A stretch of 44,323 nucleotides of DNA from Methylococcaceae bacterium. Its GTDB lineage: Bacteria; Pseudomonadota; Gammaproteobacteria; Methylococcales; Methylococcaceae. Location: the NCBI GenBank assembly GCA_902812445.1, contig CADDZF010000009.1, positions 1-44,323 on the forward strand, read 5' to 3'. Below, piece by piece: positions 1-8,197 of this stretch. The first letter of the stretch is position 1. Each line of letters starts with the position of its first letter. The translations under genes and the position numbers were made by a program. Below the pieces are notes generated by a model that did no database searches, was not told the origin of the DNA, and saw only the letters and a list, made by a program, of their open reading frames with translations.

Positions 1-2
1 CG

Positions 3-1844
3 AACGATCCGACCCCGTACTTTTATGAGGCCATCAAAAAGCAGACCGAGAACCGGCCGATCGAGGCCCTGCACAACCTCCAGCAAGCCATCGAACGCAA
101 CGACAACCGGGCGGTGTACCGCTCGCGGCAGATGCTGGATGAGGACCTGGCGGCACGAAGCGCCGCCCTCGGCCGCATCTACAACGACTTGGGCTTTGGC
201 CAGCGGGCGTTGGTGGAGGGTTGGAAGTCGGTCAACACCGATCCGGGCGATTACTCGGCCCATCGGTTTCTGGCGGACAGTTACGCCGTCCTGCCGCGGC
301 ACGAGGTAGCCCGGATAAGCGAACTGTTGCAGTCGCAGTTCTTGCAGCCACTGAATATCACGCCGGTGCAGCCGCACTTGGCGGAACGGAATCTGTTGGC
401 GTTCAACGCCTTTGGGCCCTCCGCGCTGTCGTTCAACGAGTTTAACCCCTTGTTCCAGCGCAACCGCTTCACGCTGCAAACCTCCGGAATTGTGGGCAGT
501 AACGATACCTATGGCGATGAAGTCACTCACGCCGGCCTCTGGGAGAAGTTTTCCTACAGCCTAGGACAGTTTCATTACCAGACGGAGGGATTTCGAGAGA
601 ATAACGACATACGCTCCGATATCTATAATGCTTATTTCCAAGCTCGTCTAATACCGAATGTGACAGCACTAATCGAATTCCGTCATCAGGATATAGAACA
701 TGGGGATCTCGACCTGGAATTCGATTCAAAACCAATCTCCACCTTTCGTAGCGATATCACATCCGATCTCTATCGTACCGGACTTCACCTTCAGACGTCA
801 CAAAATGGGTATTTTCTGGCATCTTTTACGCATCAAGACGCAAACTTTTTGGAAGGTTCCAAAATCCCTCGGACACGCACGGTTGCACGCGGTGATATTG
901 CGGAAGTTACTTATGGATATAAACTACCCCTCTACGACGTTTTTACAGGAGGAGGATACTATGCATTAAATCAATCGTTTAAGGGAACCGATGACCTACA
1001 GAGGCAGTCAATAAGGCATAGTAATGCGTACATCTATACCCATATTCGCTATCCGGAAACATGGATTTGGAATTTTGGTTTAAGTGCTGATTGGCGCGAT
1101 GATACAGAAATCGCGGATATCAGTGCGATCAACCCGAAGGTCGGAATTCTATGGAATGCTACACCGAATACCACGTTAAGAATTGCCGCTTTCAAAACCA
1201 TTAGACGGAGCTTGATCGCCGGAGGAACCTTGGAGCCCACTCAGGTTGCCGGATTCAATCAGTTCTTCGACGATCTAAATGGAACCAGGTCTGAGCGTTA
1301 TGGCTTCGGTATAGATCATCGGTTTTCTCTGAATATCACCGGTGGACTGGAATTATCAGAACGACAGTTACGTGTTCCGAATTGCGCCGACAGATGGAGA
1401 GAAACCTCCTATAGAGGATATCTCAATTGGACTCCAAACAGCCGCTGGGCAAATTTGATTGAATATTTCGGGGAGGATTTTGACAACTTAGGGCAGGGCT
1501 CACCTCGCGACACCATGACGCAAAGATTTTCATTGGGCACGTCTTACTTTGACCCATCGGGCTTATTCGCAAAGCTTAAGGCGAGTTACTTTGTTCAAAA
1601 AGTTCGCTTGGACGGAGGTTTTGGTCAGGATAGCGCTCCTTTTCTTGACCTTGCTTTAGGCTATCGCTTGCCAAAACGCTACGGCATCTTTCAGTTGAGT
1701 CTGGAAAATTTGCTTGATCAGCGCTACCGATATGAAGGCTTGCAGAACAGAGCAGTGAATTCGGCGATAGATGGCCTACCATCGTCGGGTCTTCCTTTTC
1801 CACAAGGATTTACAGTATCTGCGAGGTTAATACTGGCTCTCTAG
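3..1844 (+). CDS. Outer-membrane beta-barrel protein with TPR-like N-terminal part (5' end outside window)
   Basis: The reading frame is already open at base 3 and has no stop before 1842-1844, so the true start lies upstream; the ATG at 114 is internal. The first ~90 visible residues are helical and resemble tetratricopeptide-type repeats, for example ALHNLQQAIERND and a second helix pair ending in PGDYSAHRFLADSYAV. From about residue 130 the protein becomes alternating aromatic and polar strands typical of an outer-membrane barrel. The end, FTVSARLILAL, has the alternating pattern of a terminal strand, and SLENLLDQRYRYEGLQNR resembles the last strands of TonB-dependent receptors. No plug domain or TonB box is visible, so receptor versus export channel is open. 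Base composition falls inside the gene: hand counts give 38 of 60 G+C at 61-120 but 23 of 60 at 601-660. A Cys-rich lipoprotein gene follows 54 bases downstream. Confidence 0.7.
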   Translation, partial: NDPTPYFYEAIKKQTENRPIEALHNLQQAIERNDNRAVYRSRQMLDEDLAARSAALGRIYNDLGFGQRALVEGWKSVNTDPGDYSAHRFLADSYAVLPRHEVARISELLQSQFLQPLNITPVQPHLAERNLLAFNAFGPSALSFNEFNPLFQRNRFTLQTSGIVGSNDTYGDEVTHAGLWEKFSYSLGQFHYQTEGFRENNDIRSDIYNAYFQARLIPNVTALIEFRHQDIEHGDLDLEFDSKPISTFRSDITSDLYRTGLHLQTSQNGYFLASFTHQDANFLEGSKIPRTRTVARGDIAEVTYGYKLPLYDVFTGGGYYALNQSFKGTDDLQRQSIRHSNAYIYTHIRYPETWIWNFGLSADWRDDTEIADISAINPKVGILWNATPNTTLRIAAFKTIRRSLIAGGTLEPTQVAGFNQFFDDLNGTRSERYGFGIDHRFSLNITGGLELSERQLRVPNCADRWRETSYRGYLNWTPNSRWANLIEYFGEDFDNLGQGSPRDTMTQRFSLGTSYFDPSGLFAKLKASYFVQKVRLDGGFGQDSAPFLDLALGYRLPKRYGIFQLSLENLLDQRYRYEGLQNRAVNSAIDGLPSSGLPFPQGFTVSARLILAL

Positions 1845-1898
1845 ATCGAGCAAATAACAAGCAGCCGTTTTTATTCAATAACAGAGGAGAAACAGCCA

Positions 1899-2435
1899 AT
1901 GAATCGTAAAACCGCTAAGCACAGATTGAATAGCTCCTTTCGATTGATTACCCTCATTACCTCTCTAGGAATAGCGCTTCTAACTCTGGACTCTTGCTCC
2001 GATGCGAACAAGGGGGAAAATACGACGTCAACAAATCCAGATTATGAAAGCAATTACGTTGATATTATTGTCGAGAAAGAACCCCTTAATCTTCAGGATC
2101 TTCAGCAATTTCAAGACTTTCTGAAGCGGGCCAATATCTCATCGATTGGGTTTGTTGATCGTGACGGAAAGTTTAGAGCCTTCACCGTTCAAGGACTACC
2201 GATAGACCTGTGCGGATCCGATGAGCCATCGAAACAGTCTGCTAGCGCACCCCGCACCTGCCGGGATAACATCCCTTCGGGCGATTTCATGTTGAGGATG
2301 CAGAACCAACAGAATTGTCCTCATCATTGCAACGACGCTGTCGGCAACCGTCACCATTGCGTAAAGGTTGAAAATACGAAAGGGAAGTGGAGTTGCAGTA
2401 AGCCGACTAACGAATGTAGCGTTCAATGCGGATAA
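1899..2435 (+). CDS. Cysteine-rich putative lipoprotein, function unknown
   Basis: The 178-residue protein begins with a basic n-region and a hydrophobic segment (FRLITLITSLGIALLTL) ending in LDSC, a plausible lipobox with Cys33 as the lipid-attachment residue. Asp at -2 of the lipobox is unusual, so an ordinary cleaved signal peptide is possible. The mature part has an acidic stretch, then a C-terminal half with eight further cysteines. These include CPHHC and RHHC, which could form disulfides or bind a metal. A strong ribosome site (GAGGAGA) precedes the ATG. The gene is AT-rich like the 3' half of the barrel gene 54 bases upstream and lies in the same direction, so the two may be co-transcribed and act together at the outer membrane. 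I do not recognise the family. Confidence 0.65.
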   Translation: MNRKTAKHRLNSSFRLITLITSLGIALLTLDSCSDANKGENTTSTNPDYESNYVDIIVEKEPLNLQDLQQFQDFLKRANISSIGFVDRDGKFRAFTVQGLPIDLCGSDEPSKQSASAPRTCRDNIPSGDFMLRMQNQQNCPHHCNDAVGNRHHCVKVENTKGKWSCSKPTNECSVQCG

Positions 2436-3120
2436 CCACCTAATTGAAGCAACATAGCCCAGGTTAATCGTGCCAAGTGGCATAACCACGGGAATCGTGG
2501 AATGTAGTCGGGCCGACAGGCAGCATAGCGAGCATACCCCGCGTAGATACTGTCTTTCCTATCAAGCGGGAAATGCATAATCGGCTTAAAAAGGCGTACG
2601 GGTTTCGTGACACCAAAGCACAGATGGACGGGTTTTCCCAGGACAGCGCCAAGTGCGGCCCATTTTGTCTTGTCCCGCGCCAACCTGTCGGTCTGTATGA
2701 CCGACAGGTTGGGCTGCGCTCCGCTTCTCCGTTGAGGGGATTGTCAGCCCAGCCCGCCTATAGAAGTTTACCAACAAGGCACTGGACTTTGTTGCGCTCC
2801 TACACTCGCACGAGAATCAAAGGCGGTTGTTATTTCTTCACGGGGAATCTCGCGAAGCGTAGACATAATCTCCTGCTTATCGAACGGATCGATGCGCCGC
2901 GCGATGCGGATAATTAACTGGCGTCGTACCGATGTTTCAAGGGGCAGTTCTTTCATTAACCGTCAACCTTGGCGTCGCACTTTCAGGCGTCGAAGGGGCG
3001 ATCCAGATCGCGTCGCGACGGGCCGACGTGCATCCGATGGGGCCTCGGGAGCGCGTCTAGGCAAACGCAACGCTTTCCGGTGAGCGCCTTTTCGCATAAC
3101 AATAAACTTTGGTGTACGGA
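2436..3120. other. Gene-poor region with small palindromes, likely decayed DNA
   Basis: No convincing gene is visible on either strand; the open frames here have no recognisable domain and no ribosome site. The stretch holds several small inverted repeats: TGCCAAGTGGCA at 2471-2482, CCAC/GTGG at 2487-2501, and the long palindrome at 2680-2712. Together with the truncated dehydrogenase downstream, it looks like a scar of past rearrangement or a small interspersed repeat element. Confidence 0.5.
2680..2712. repeat. Perfect 14-bp inverted repeat (hairpin)
   Basis: The left arm at 2680-2693 (CCAACCTGTCGGTC) and right arm at 2699-2712 (GACCGACAGGTTGG) are exact reverse complements around the 5-base loop TGTAT. 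There is no T-run on either side, so it is not a textbook terminator. It could be the core of a REP/MITE-like element or a protein-binding palindrome. Confidence 0.75.
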
Positions 3121-3492
3121 ATGACAGTAGATAGATCAGCCTCAAAGCGACCCAGAATCGTCATCGTCGGGGGCGGCGCCGGAGGACTTGAGCTCGCCAC
3201 CCGCCTCGGCAAGTCATTGGGCGGCCAGAAGGCCGATGTCGCATTGATCGATTACAGCCGGACGCATATCTGGAAGCCTTTGTTGCACGAGGTCGCAGCC
3301 GGAACCCTGGACTCATACGAAGATCAGGTCGCATACCTGGCGCAGGCAAGCAGCAACCGGTTTCAGTTTGTACTCGGCCGCATGATTGGCCGCCGCCTAT
3401 CGAATACGGCTATCTCGCCGAGCAAACCACCGGGCGCAAGCGTATCTGGACGCTTTCGGACATGGCCAGCGCAGTGGCCCTCGCCGCCTTGA
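3121..3492 (+). pseudogene. Truncated NDH-2-type NADH:quinone oxidoreductase (N-terminal fragment)
   Basis: The first ~85 residues are clearly the FAD-binding N-terminus of a type II NADH dehydrogenase: RIVIVGGGAGGLELATRLG is the Rossmann GxGxxG motif, followed by the family-typical THIWKPLLHEVAAGTLD. Similarity stops after about residue 88 (VLGRMIG, near base 3385). The frame then turns into low-complexity sequence and stops at 3490-3492, while intact members have over 400 residues and a second NADH-binding domain. The frame beginning PIEYGYLAEQTTG near 3396 is open for a while but does not resemble the rest of NDH-2, so a deletion or junction seems likelier than a simple frameshift. The ATG at 3121 is taken as the original start; a TTG at 3109 is also in frame. 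It is very unlikely to make an active enzyme. Confidence 0.7.
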
Positions 3493-3630
3493 CAGGCGAT
3501 GAGGCTGGCACGGGCCGTGATTGTCTCGAGCCGGCGATTGCGCGCTGGAGGATCGACGCCTCCGAGAAGTCGAGCTCAAAGGTGACTGCTGCTTGGGGTT
3601 GTGCAAAGATGGAGAGAATCGATCAAGCTC

Positions 3631-5802
3631 ATGAGGACAAAAACGGTTTCGCGCCTGATCTGCGTGCTACTAGGTTTGGGAATGCTGTTCGGCTGTGGCG
3701 AGAGACCGCTGAACGATCCTTATCCTCGTGAGGATGACGGGAAGAACGTTCTTTACTCATCGTTCAACGAGCGGCCCAAGCACCTCGATCCGGCGATCTC
3801 GTATAGCGAGAATGAGTATTCGATCATTTCACAGATCTATGAGCCGCCTCTGCAATACCATTATCTGAAACGCCCTTATACGCTGGAGCCGAACATCGCT
3901 GAGCAGTTGCCCAGCGTCGTGTATCTCGATGCGAATGGACAAGCGTTGCCCGAGGACGCCAGAGAAGAGGACATCGCTTACAGCGACTACGTGATACGGA
4001 TCAAGCAAGGCGTTTTATTTCAGCCGCACCCCGCTTTTGCGCAGAATGCCGATGGTACCTATCGCTATCACGCCTTGACCGCGCAGCAGTTGAAACGGAT
4101 TTCGACGATCGCCGATTTTGCCAAGACCGGCGAGCGCGAATTGACCGCCGAGGACTATATCTATCAGATCAAACGGCTGGTCCATCCGCAAATCCATTCG
4201 CCCATCGCCGAATTGATGAAGCACTATATCGTCGGCATGCAGGCATTCGCCGATCAGGTGGAGCAGCGCTACCGCTCGCGGCCCCAAGGCGGCACGGCGT
4301 TTTTCGACCTGCGGGGGGTCGCCTTGCCGGGCGTTGAAGCGCTCGACCGCTATGCCTATAAAGTTCGCATTCGCGGCAAGTATCCGCAATTCCGGTTTTG
4401 GCTGGCCATGCCTTTTTTTGCGCCCATGCCCTGGGAGGCGGACGCATTTTATGCCCAGCCGGGGCTGATCGAAAAAAATGTTACCCTGGACTGGTATCCG
4501 GTCGGCACGGGCGCGTATATGCTGACAGAAAATAATCCCAACCGCCGCATCGTATTGATGAAAAATCCGCGCTTTCATGATGAGGCTTATCCTGCCGAAG
4601 GCGAGCCGGCGGATGCGGCCAACGGCTACCTACAGGATGCGGGAAAGAAGCTGCCATTCATCGACAAGATCGTGTTTACCCTGGAGAGAGAAATCATTCC
4701 CTACTGGAACAAGTTCCTGCAGGGCTATTATGATGCCTCCAGCATCGCTTCGGACAACTTTGATCAGGCGATTCAATTTACCGGCCAGGGCGATATCGAG
4801 CTGACGCCCGCCATGCGAGAAAAGCATGTCAAGCTGCAGACCGCCGTGACGACCTCCATTTTTTACATGGGGTTCAATATGCTCGACCCTGTCGTCGGCG
4901 GCTATGGCGAGAAAGCGCGCAAGCTGCGACAAGCGGTTTCCATCGCGGTGGACTATGAGGAATACATCTCGATTTTCCAGAACGGGCGCGGTATCCCCGC
5001 CCAGGGAATCCTTCCGCCGGATATTTCCGGCCATGTCGATGGCCAGGCTGGCATCAATCCGTATGTATACGACTGGGCCGACGGTGCGCCGCGCCGCAAA
5101 AGCATCGAAGCAGCCAAAAAGCTGCTGGCGGAAGCGGGTTATCCGGAGGGGCGAGAGCCTGCCGGCGGCAAGCCGCTCGTGCTGTACCTCGATACCGTGG
5201 CCCGCGGACCGGACGACAAGGCGATGCTCGACTGGTACCGCAAGCAGTTCGCCAAGCTCGGCATCCAGCTCGTTCTAAGAACCACCGATTACAACCAGTT
5301 TCAGCAGAAAATGCTGGCCGGCAACGCACAGATCTTCATGTGGGGCTGGAACGCCGATTATCCGGATCCGGAAAATTTTTTCTTCCTGCTCTACGGGCCC
5401 AACGCCAAGGTGGAAAAGGGCGGCGAAAACGCGGTGAATTACAAGAACCGGGAATTCGATCGTTTGTTCGAAAAAATGCGCAACATGGATGATGGCGTCG
5501 AGCGGCTCGGGCTGATCCAGGAGCTACAGGAAATCATCCGCCGCGATGCGCCGTGGATCTTCGGCTTTCATCCCAAAAGCTTTGCCCTCTATCACGACTG
5601 GTATTACAACCTGAAGCCTAATCTGATGGCGAACAACGAAACGAAATATCTGCGTATCGATGCGGCGCGCCGGGAGGCTCGGCAAAAAGCTTGGAATCGG
5701 CCGGTTTACTGGCCCATTCCGCTGGCGGTTGTTTTATTCTTCATCTTTCTCTTGCCCGCCTGGTTGAGCTATCGCCAAAGGATGAGGGCTACCGCCTTAT
5801 GA
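3631..5802 (+). CDS. Peptide-type ABC transporter substrate-binding lipoprotein (family 5, YejA/OppA-like) with C-terminal membrane anchor
   Basis: This family 5 solute-binding protein has 723 residues from the ATG at 3631. That start is chosen because it opens directly into a lipoprotein signal, MRTKTVSRLICVLLGLGMLFGC, with Cys22 as lipid site. NVLYSSFNERPKHLDPAISY and QIYEPPLQYHY are the family-typical N-terminal motifs, and the C-terminal lobe carries GWNADYPDPENFFFLLYG. It would capture oligopeptides or similar solutes in the periplasm. Two oddities stand out. It is longer than usual, and it ends in a hydrophobic helix followed by basic residues (PIPLAVVLFFIFLLPAW then SYRQRMR), a probable transmembrane anchor in addition to the lipid. 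Its stop overlaps the start of the first permease gene (ATGA), so translation is probably coupled. Confidence 0.88.
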   Translation: MRTKTVSRLICVLLGLGMLFGCGERPLNDPYPREDDGKNVLYSSFNERPKHLDPAISYSENEYSIISQIYEPPLQYHYLKRPYTLEPNIAEQLPSVVYLDANGQALPEDAREEDIAYSDYVIRIKQGVLFQPHPAFAQNADGTYRYHALTAQQLKRISTIADFAKTGERELTAEDYIYQIKRLVHPQIHSPIAELMKHYIVGMQAFADQVEQRYRSRPQGGTAFFDLRGVALPGVEALDRYAYKVRIRGKYPQFRFWLAMPFFAPMPWEADAFYAQPGLIEKNVTLDWYPVGTGAYMLTENNPNRRIVLMKNPRFHDEAYPAEGEPADAANGYLQDAGKKLPFIDKIVFTLEREIIPYWNKFLQGYYDASSIASDNFDQAIQFTGQGDIELTPAMREKHVKLQTAVTTSIFYMGFNMLDPVVGGYGEKARKLRQAVSIAVDYEEYISIFQNGRGIPAQGILPPDISGHVDGQAGINPYVYDWADGAPRRKSIEAAKKLLAEAGYPEGREPAGGKPLVLYLDTVARGPDDKAMLDWYRKQFAKLGIQLVLRTTDYNQFQQKMLAGNAQIFMWGWNADYPDPENFFFLLYGPNAKVEKGGENAVNYKNREFDRLFEKMRNMDDGVERLGLIQELQEIIRRDAPWIFGFHPKSFALYHDWYYNLKPNLMANNETKYLRIDAARREARQKAWNRPVYWPIPLAVVLFFIFLLPAWLSYRQRMRATAL

Positions 5803-6776
5803 TGCAGTATGTCGTCCGCCGCATCCTGTACGCCGTACCCCTTCTGCTGGGTGTCAATGTCCTCACCTTTGTGCTGTTTTTCATCGTCAATAGCCCGGAC
5901 GATATGGCGCGCATGAACTTGGGACAAAAGCACGTGACGCCGGAGGCGATCGAAAAATGGAAGCGCGAACGCGGGTACGACCGTCCCTTGTTCTGGAACG
6001 AGCGATCCCCTGGAGCGGCGAAATTGACCGATACCATTTTCTACGACAAATCGGTGGGCTTGTTCCTGCTGCGTTTCGGCCGCTCGGACAACGGTCGCAA
6101 TATTGGGGCGGATATCCGTCAACGCATGTGGCCATCTTTGGCTATCGCCGCGCCGGCCTTGTTGGTGGGTCTTCTGGTCCACGTCAGTCTCGCCCTGATG
6201 TTGGTTTTTTTCCGGCTCACCTATCTGGAGTTCTGGGGCGTCGCCCTGTGCGTCGTACTGATGTCGATCTCTTCGCTGTTCTATATCATCGGCGGCCAGT
6301 TTGTCGTCGGAAAGCTCCTGCAGTGGGTGCCGATCTCGGGCTATGACACCGGATTGGAAGCGATCAAGTTCATCATTTTGCCCATTCTGATCAGCGTCGC
6401 GGCGGGCATCGGTTCGGGCGTGCGCTGGTATCGCACGCTGTTTCTCGAGGAAGTCGAGAAAGATTACGTCCGCACGGCGCGCGCCAAAGGCTTGACCGAA
6501 CCCCGCGTGTTGTTCACGCATGTTTTGAAAAACGCCATGATTCCCATTTTGACCGGGGTGGTGGTCATCCTGCCGCAGCTTTTCATGGGAAGCCTCATCC
6601 TGGAATCTTTTTTCAGCATTCCGGGGCTCGGCAGCTACACCATCGACGCCATTAGCCAGCAGGATTTCGCCATCGTCCGCGCGATGGTGTTTCTGGGCTC
6701 GGCGCTCTATATCCTAGGTCTTCTGCTGACCGATATTTCTTACACGCTGGTAGACCCGCGGGTAAGATTGTCCTGA
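5799..6776 (+). CDS. Peptide-type ABC transporter permease (YejB/OppB-like)
   Basis: This inner-membrane permease has 325 residues. The start is the ATG at 5799, overlapping the substrate-binding gene's stop; a second ATG follows at once at 5802. YVVRRILYAVPLLLGVNVLTFVLFF is the typical first helix of OppB/DppB proteins. The long loop after it includes QKHVTPEAIEKWKRERGYD, as in YejB/OppB. The EAA loop that contacts the ATPase is present (VEKDYVRTARAKGLTEPRVLFTHVLKNA), followed by the usual FFSIPGLGSYTIDAI. It pairs with the OppC-like permease 8 bases downstream to form the channel. Confidence 0.9.
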   Translation: MMQYVVRRILYAVPLLLGVNVLTFVLFFIVNSPDDMARMNLGQKHVTPEAIEKWKRERGYDRPLFWNERSPGAAKLTDTIFYDKSVGLFLLRFGRSDNGRNIGADIRQRMWPSLAIAAPALLVGLLVHVSLALMLVFFRLTYLEFWGVALCVVLMSISSLFYIIGGQFVVGKLLQWVPISGYDTGLEAIKFIILPILISVAAGIGSGVRWYRTLFLEEVEKDYVRTARAKGLTEPRVLFTHVLKNAMIPILTGVVVILPQLFMGSLILESFFSIPGLGSYTIDAISQQDFAIVRAMVFLGSALYILGLLLTDISYTLVDPRVRLS

Positions 6777-6784
6777 TCGTCTCC

Positions 6785-8188
6785 ATGCCCGCGTTGTTCT
6801 GGACCGACGTGCTGTTTTTCTTGCTGCTCGCCATGCTGGCCGCGCTGCTCGTCTATGCAAGAGATAAGGAGCACCTGCGCCGTCCGTGGCATAAAGTCGC
6901 GACTAACCGGAGCGGCATGGTGTCTTTGGTTGTGCTGCTGGCGTTCTTGCTGGTCGGCGTGCTGGACTGCCTTCATTTTTATCCGGCTTTCCGTGATGCG
7001 GACGGCAGACTTGAGTATAAAACCGAAGCGATCAGCGTGTTCGACTGGTGCACGATGACGCTCAGCACGCGAGATGAAAAGACGTATTCGGCGCCGTTTG
7101 CAGCCTATGCCTACGCTCGGGAATACGTTCGCCGTGAGGACGGCAGCCAGCGCTGGGAGTATCCGCGCCTGCAGTATGGCGGCGCCCATCTTGAAAATCC
7201 GCAGAGTCAGAAGCTCGGCGATATTGTGGCGACCGCAACGAGCGGCGCCGGCAAAGGACTTTTGCTGTGGAGCGCGCTTTGCGCTGTCCTCGTAGGATTG
7301 CTCGTCCGGCAACACCGGCTGCCGTGGAACGTCTGTCTGCGCCGGATCGCGCAAGACCGGACGCAGGTACCCTGGCGAGCCATGCTGATTACCCTGCTGA
7401 TCGTCGTCATGGCCGCCTGCGTGCTGGCCGAGCTGAGCGTCAAATATCACGTCCTGGGCACCGACAAGGTGGGTCAGGACGTGTTCTACCAGAGTCTGAA
7501 AAGCGTGCGCACCGGCCTCATCATCGGTACCTTGACGACCATGATCATGCTGCCCTTCGCGCTACTGCTGGGTATACTGGCCGGCTATTTCAGGGGCTGG
7601 GTCGACGATGTCATCCAGTATGTCTACACCACGCTGAACTCGATTCCTGACGTACTGTTGATAGCGGCGGCCATCCTGATGATGCAGGTCTACATGGCCA
7701 AGCACGAGGACGAATTCGCCAGTCTCGCGTTACGCGCCGATTTGCGCCTGCTGTTTCTCTGCTTGATCCTCGGCATCACGCGCTGGACCGGTCTGTGCCG
7801 CCTGCTGCGGGCGGAAACCTTGAAGCTGCGCGAGATGGAATACATCCAGGCCGCCAAAGCGCTGGGCGTTGGGCAGTGGGGCATTCTCGTGCGGCATATC
7901 CTGCCCAACGTCTTTCACATCGTCCTGATCACGGTCACGCTGGATTTCAGCGCACTGGTTCTGGCCGAAGCGGTGCTGTCTTATATCAACATCGGCGTTG
8001 ATCCGACCACCCCGAGCTGGGGCAACATGATCAACAGCGCACGCCTGGAAATGGCGCGCGAGCCCATTGTCTGGTGGTCGTTGACGGCGGCGTTCCTGTT
8101 CATGTTCACCCTTGTGTTGGCGGCGAATCTGTTTGCCGATGTGGTCCGTGATGCGCTCGACCCACGGCGGGAAGCGAACAATCGATGA
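6785..8188 (+). CDS. Peptide-type ABC transporter permease (YejE/OppC-like) with enlarged N-terminal region
   Basis: The C-terminal ~260 residues are a standard OppC/DppC permease: HVLGTDKVGQDVFYQSL at the entry to the core, then the EAA loop EMEYIQAAKALGVGQWGIL, then the VLAEAVLSYINIGVDPTTPSWG motif. The protein is 467 residues, well above the usual 280-350. The excess is at the N-terminus: helices near residues 7-24 and 46-64, a ~95-residue hydrophilic segment (about 65-160), then helices near 158-178 and 199-217 before the core. Part of the arrangement may be YejE-like, but the inserted segment is not recognised; by topology it may face the periplasm and contact the anchored binding protein. 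It sits 8 bases after the first permease gene and 9 bases before serB. Confidence 0.88.
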   Translation: MPALFWTDVLFFLLLAMLAALLVYARDKEHLRRPWHKVATNRSGMVSLVVLLAFLLVGVLDCLHFYPAFRDADGRLEYKTEAISVFDWCTMTLSTRDEKTYSAPFAAYAYAREYVRREDGSQRWEYPRLQYGGAHLENPQSQKLGDIVATATSGAGKGLLLWSALCAVLVGLLVRQHRLPWNVCLRRIAQDRTQVPWRAMLITLLIVVMAACVLAELSVKYHVLGTDKVGQDVFYQSLKSVRTGLIIGTLTTMIMLPFALLLGILAGYFRGWVDDVIQYVYTTLNSIPDVLLIAAAILMMQVYMAKHEDEFASLALRADLRLLFLCLILGITRWTGLCRLLRAETLKLREMEYIQAAKALGVGQWGILVRHILPNVFHIVLITVTLDFSALVLAEAVLSYINIGVDPTTPSWGNMINSARLEMAREPIVWWSLTAAFLFMFTLVLAANLFADVVRDALDPRREANNR

Positions 8189-8197
8189 GGTTCATCC

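Noticed and set aside
2573-2917. A 114-residue plus-strand open frame in the gene-poor region
   Set aside because: It runs through the perfect palindrome, has a poor start context and shows no similarity to any family I know.
3489-3494. A perfect TTGACA hexamer before the importer operon
   Set aside because: The bases 16-19 downstream are GC-rich with no -10-like element.
5769-6521. A 250-residue minus-strand open frame inside the first permease gene
   Set aside because: It is rich in charged, repetitive residues with no domain, lies wholly opposite a clear permease and has no ribosome site.
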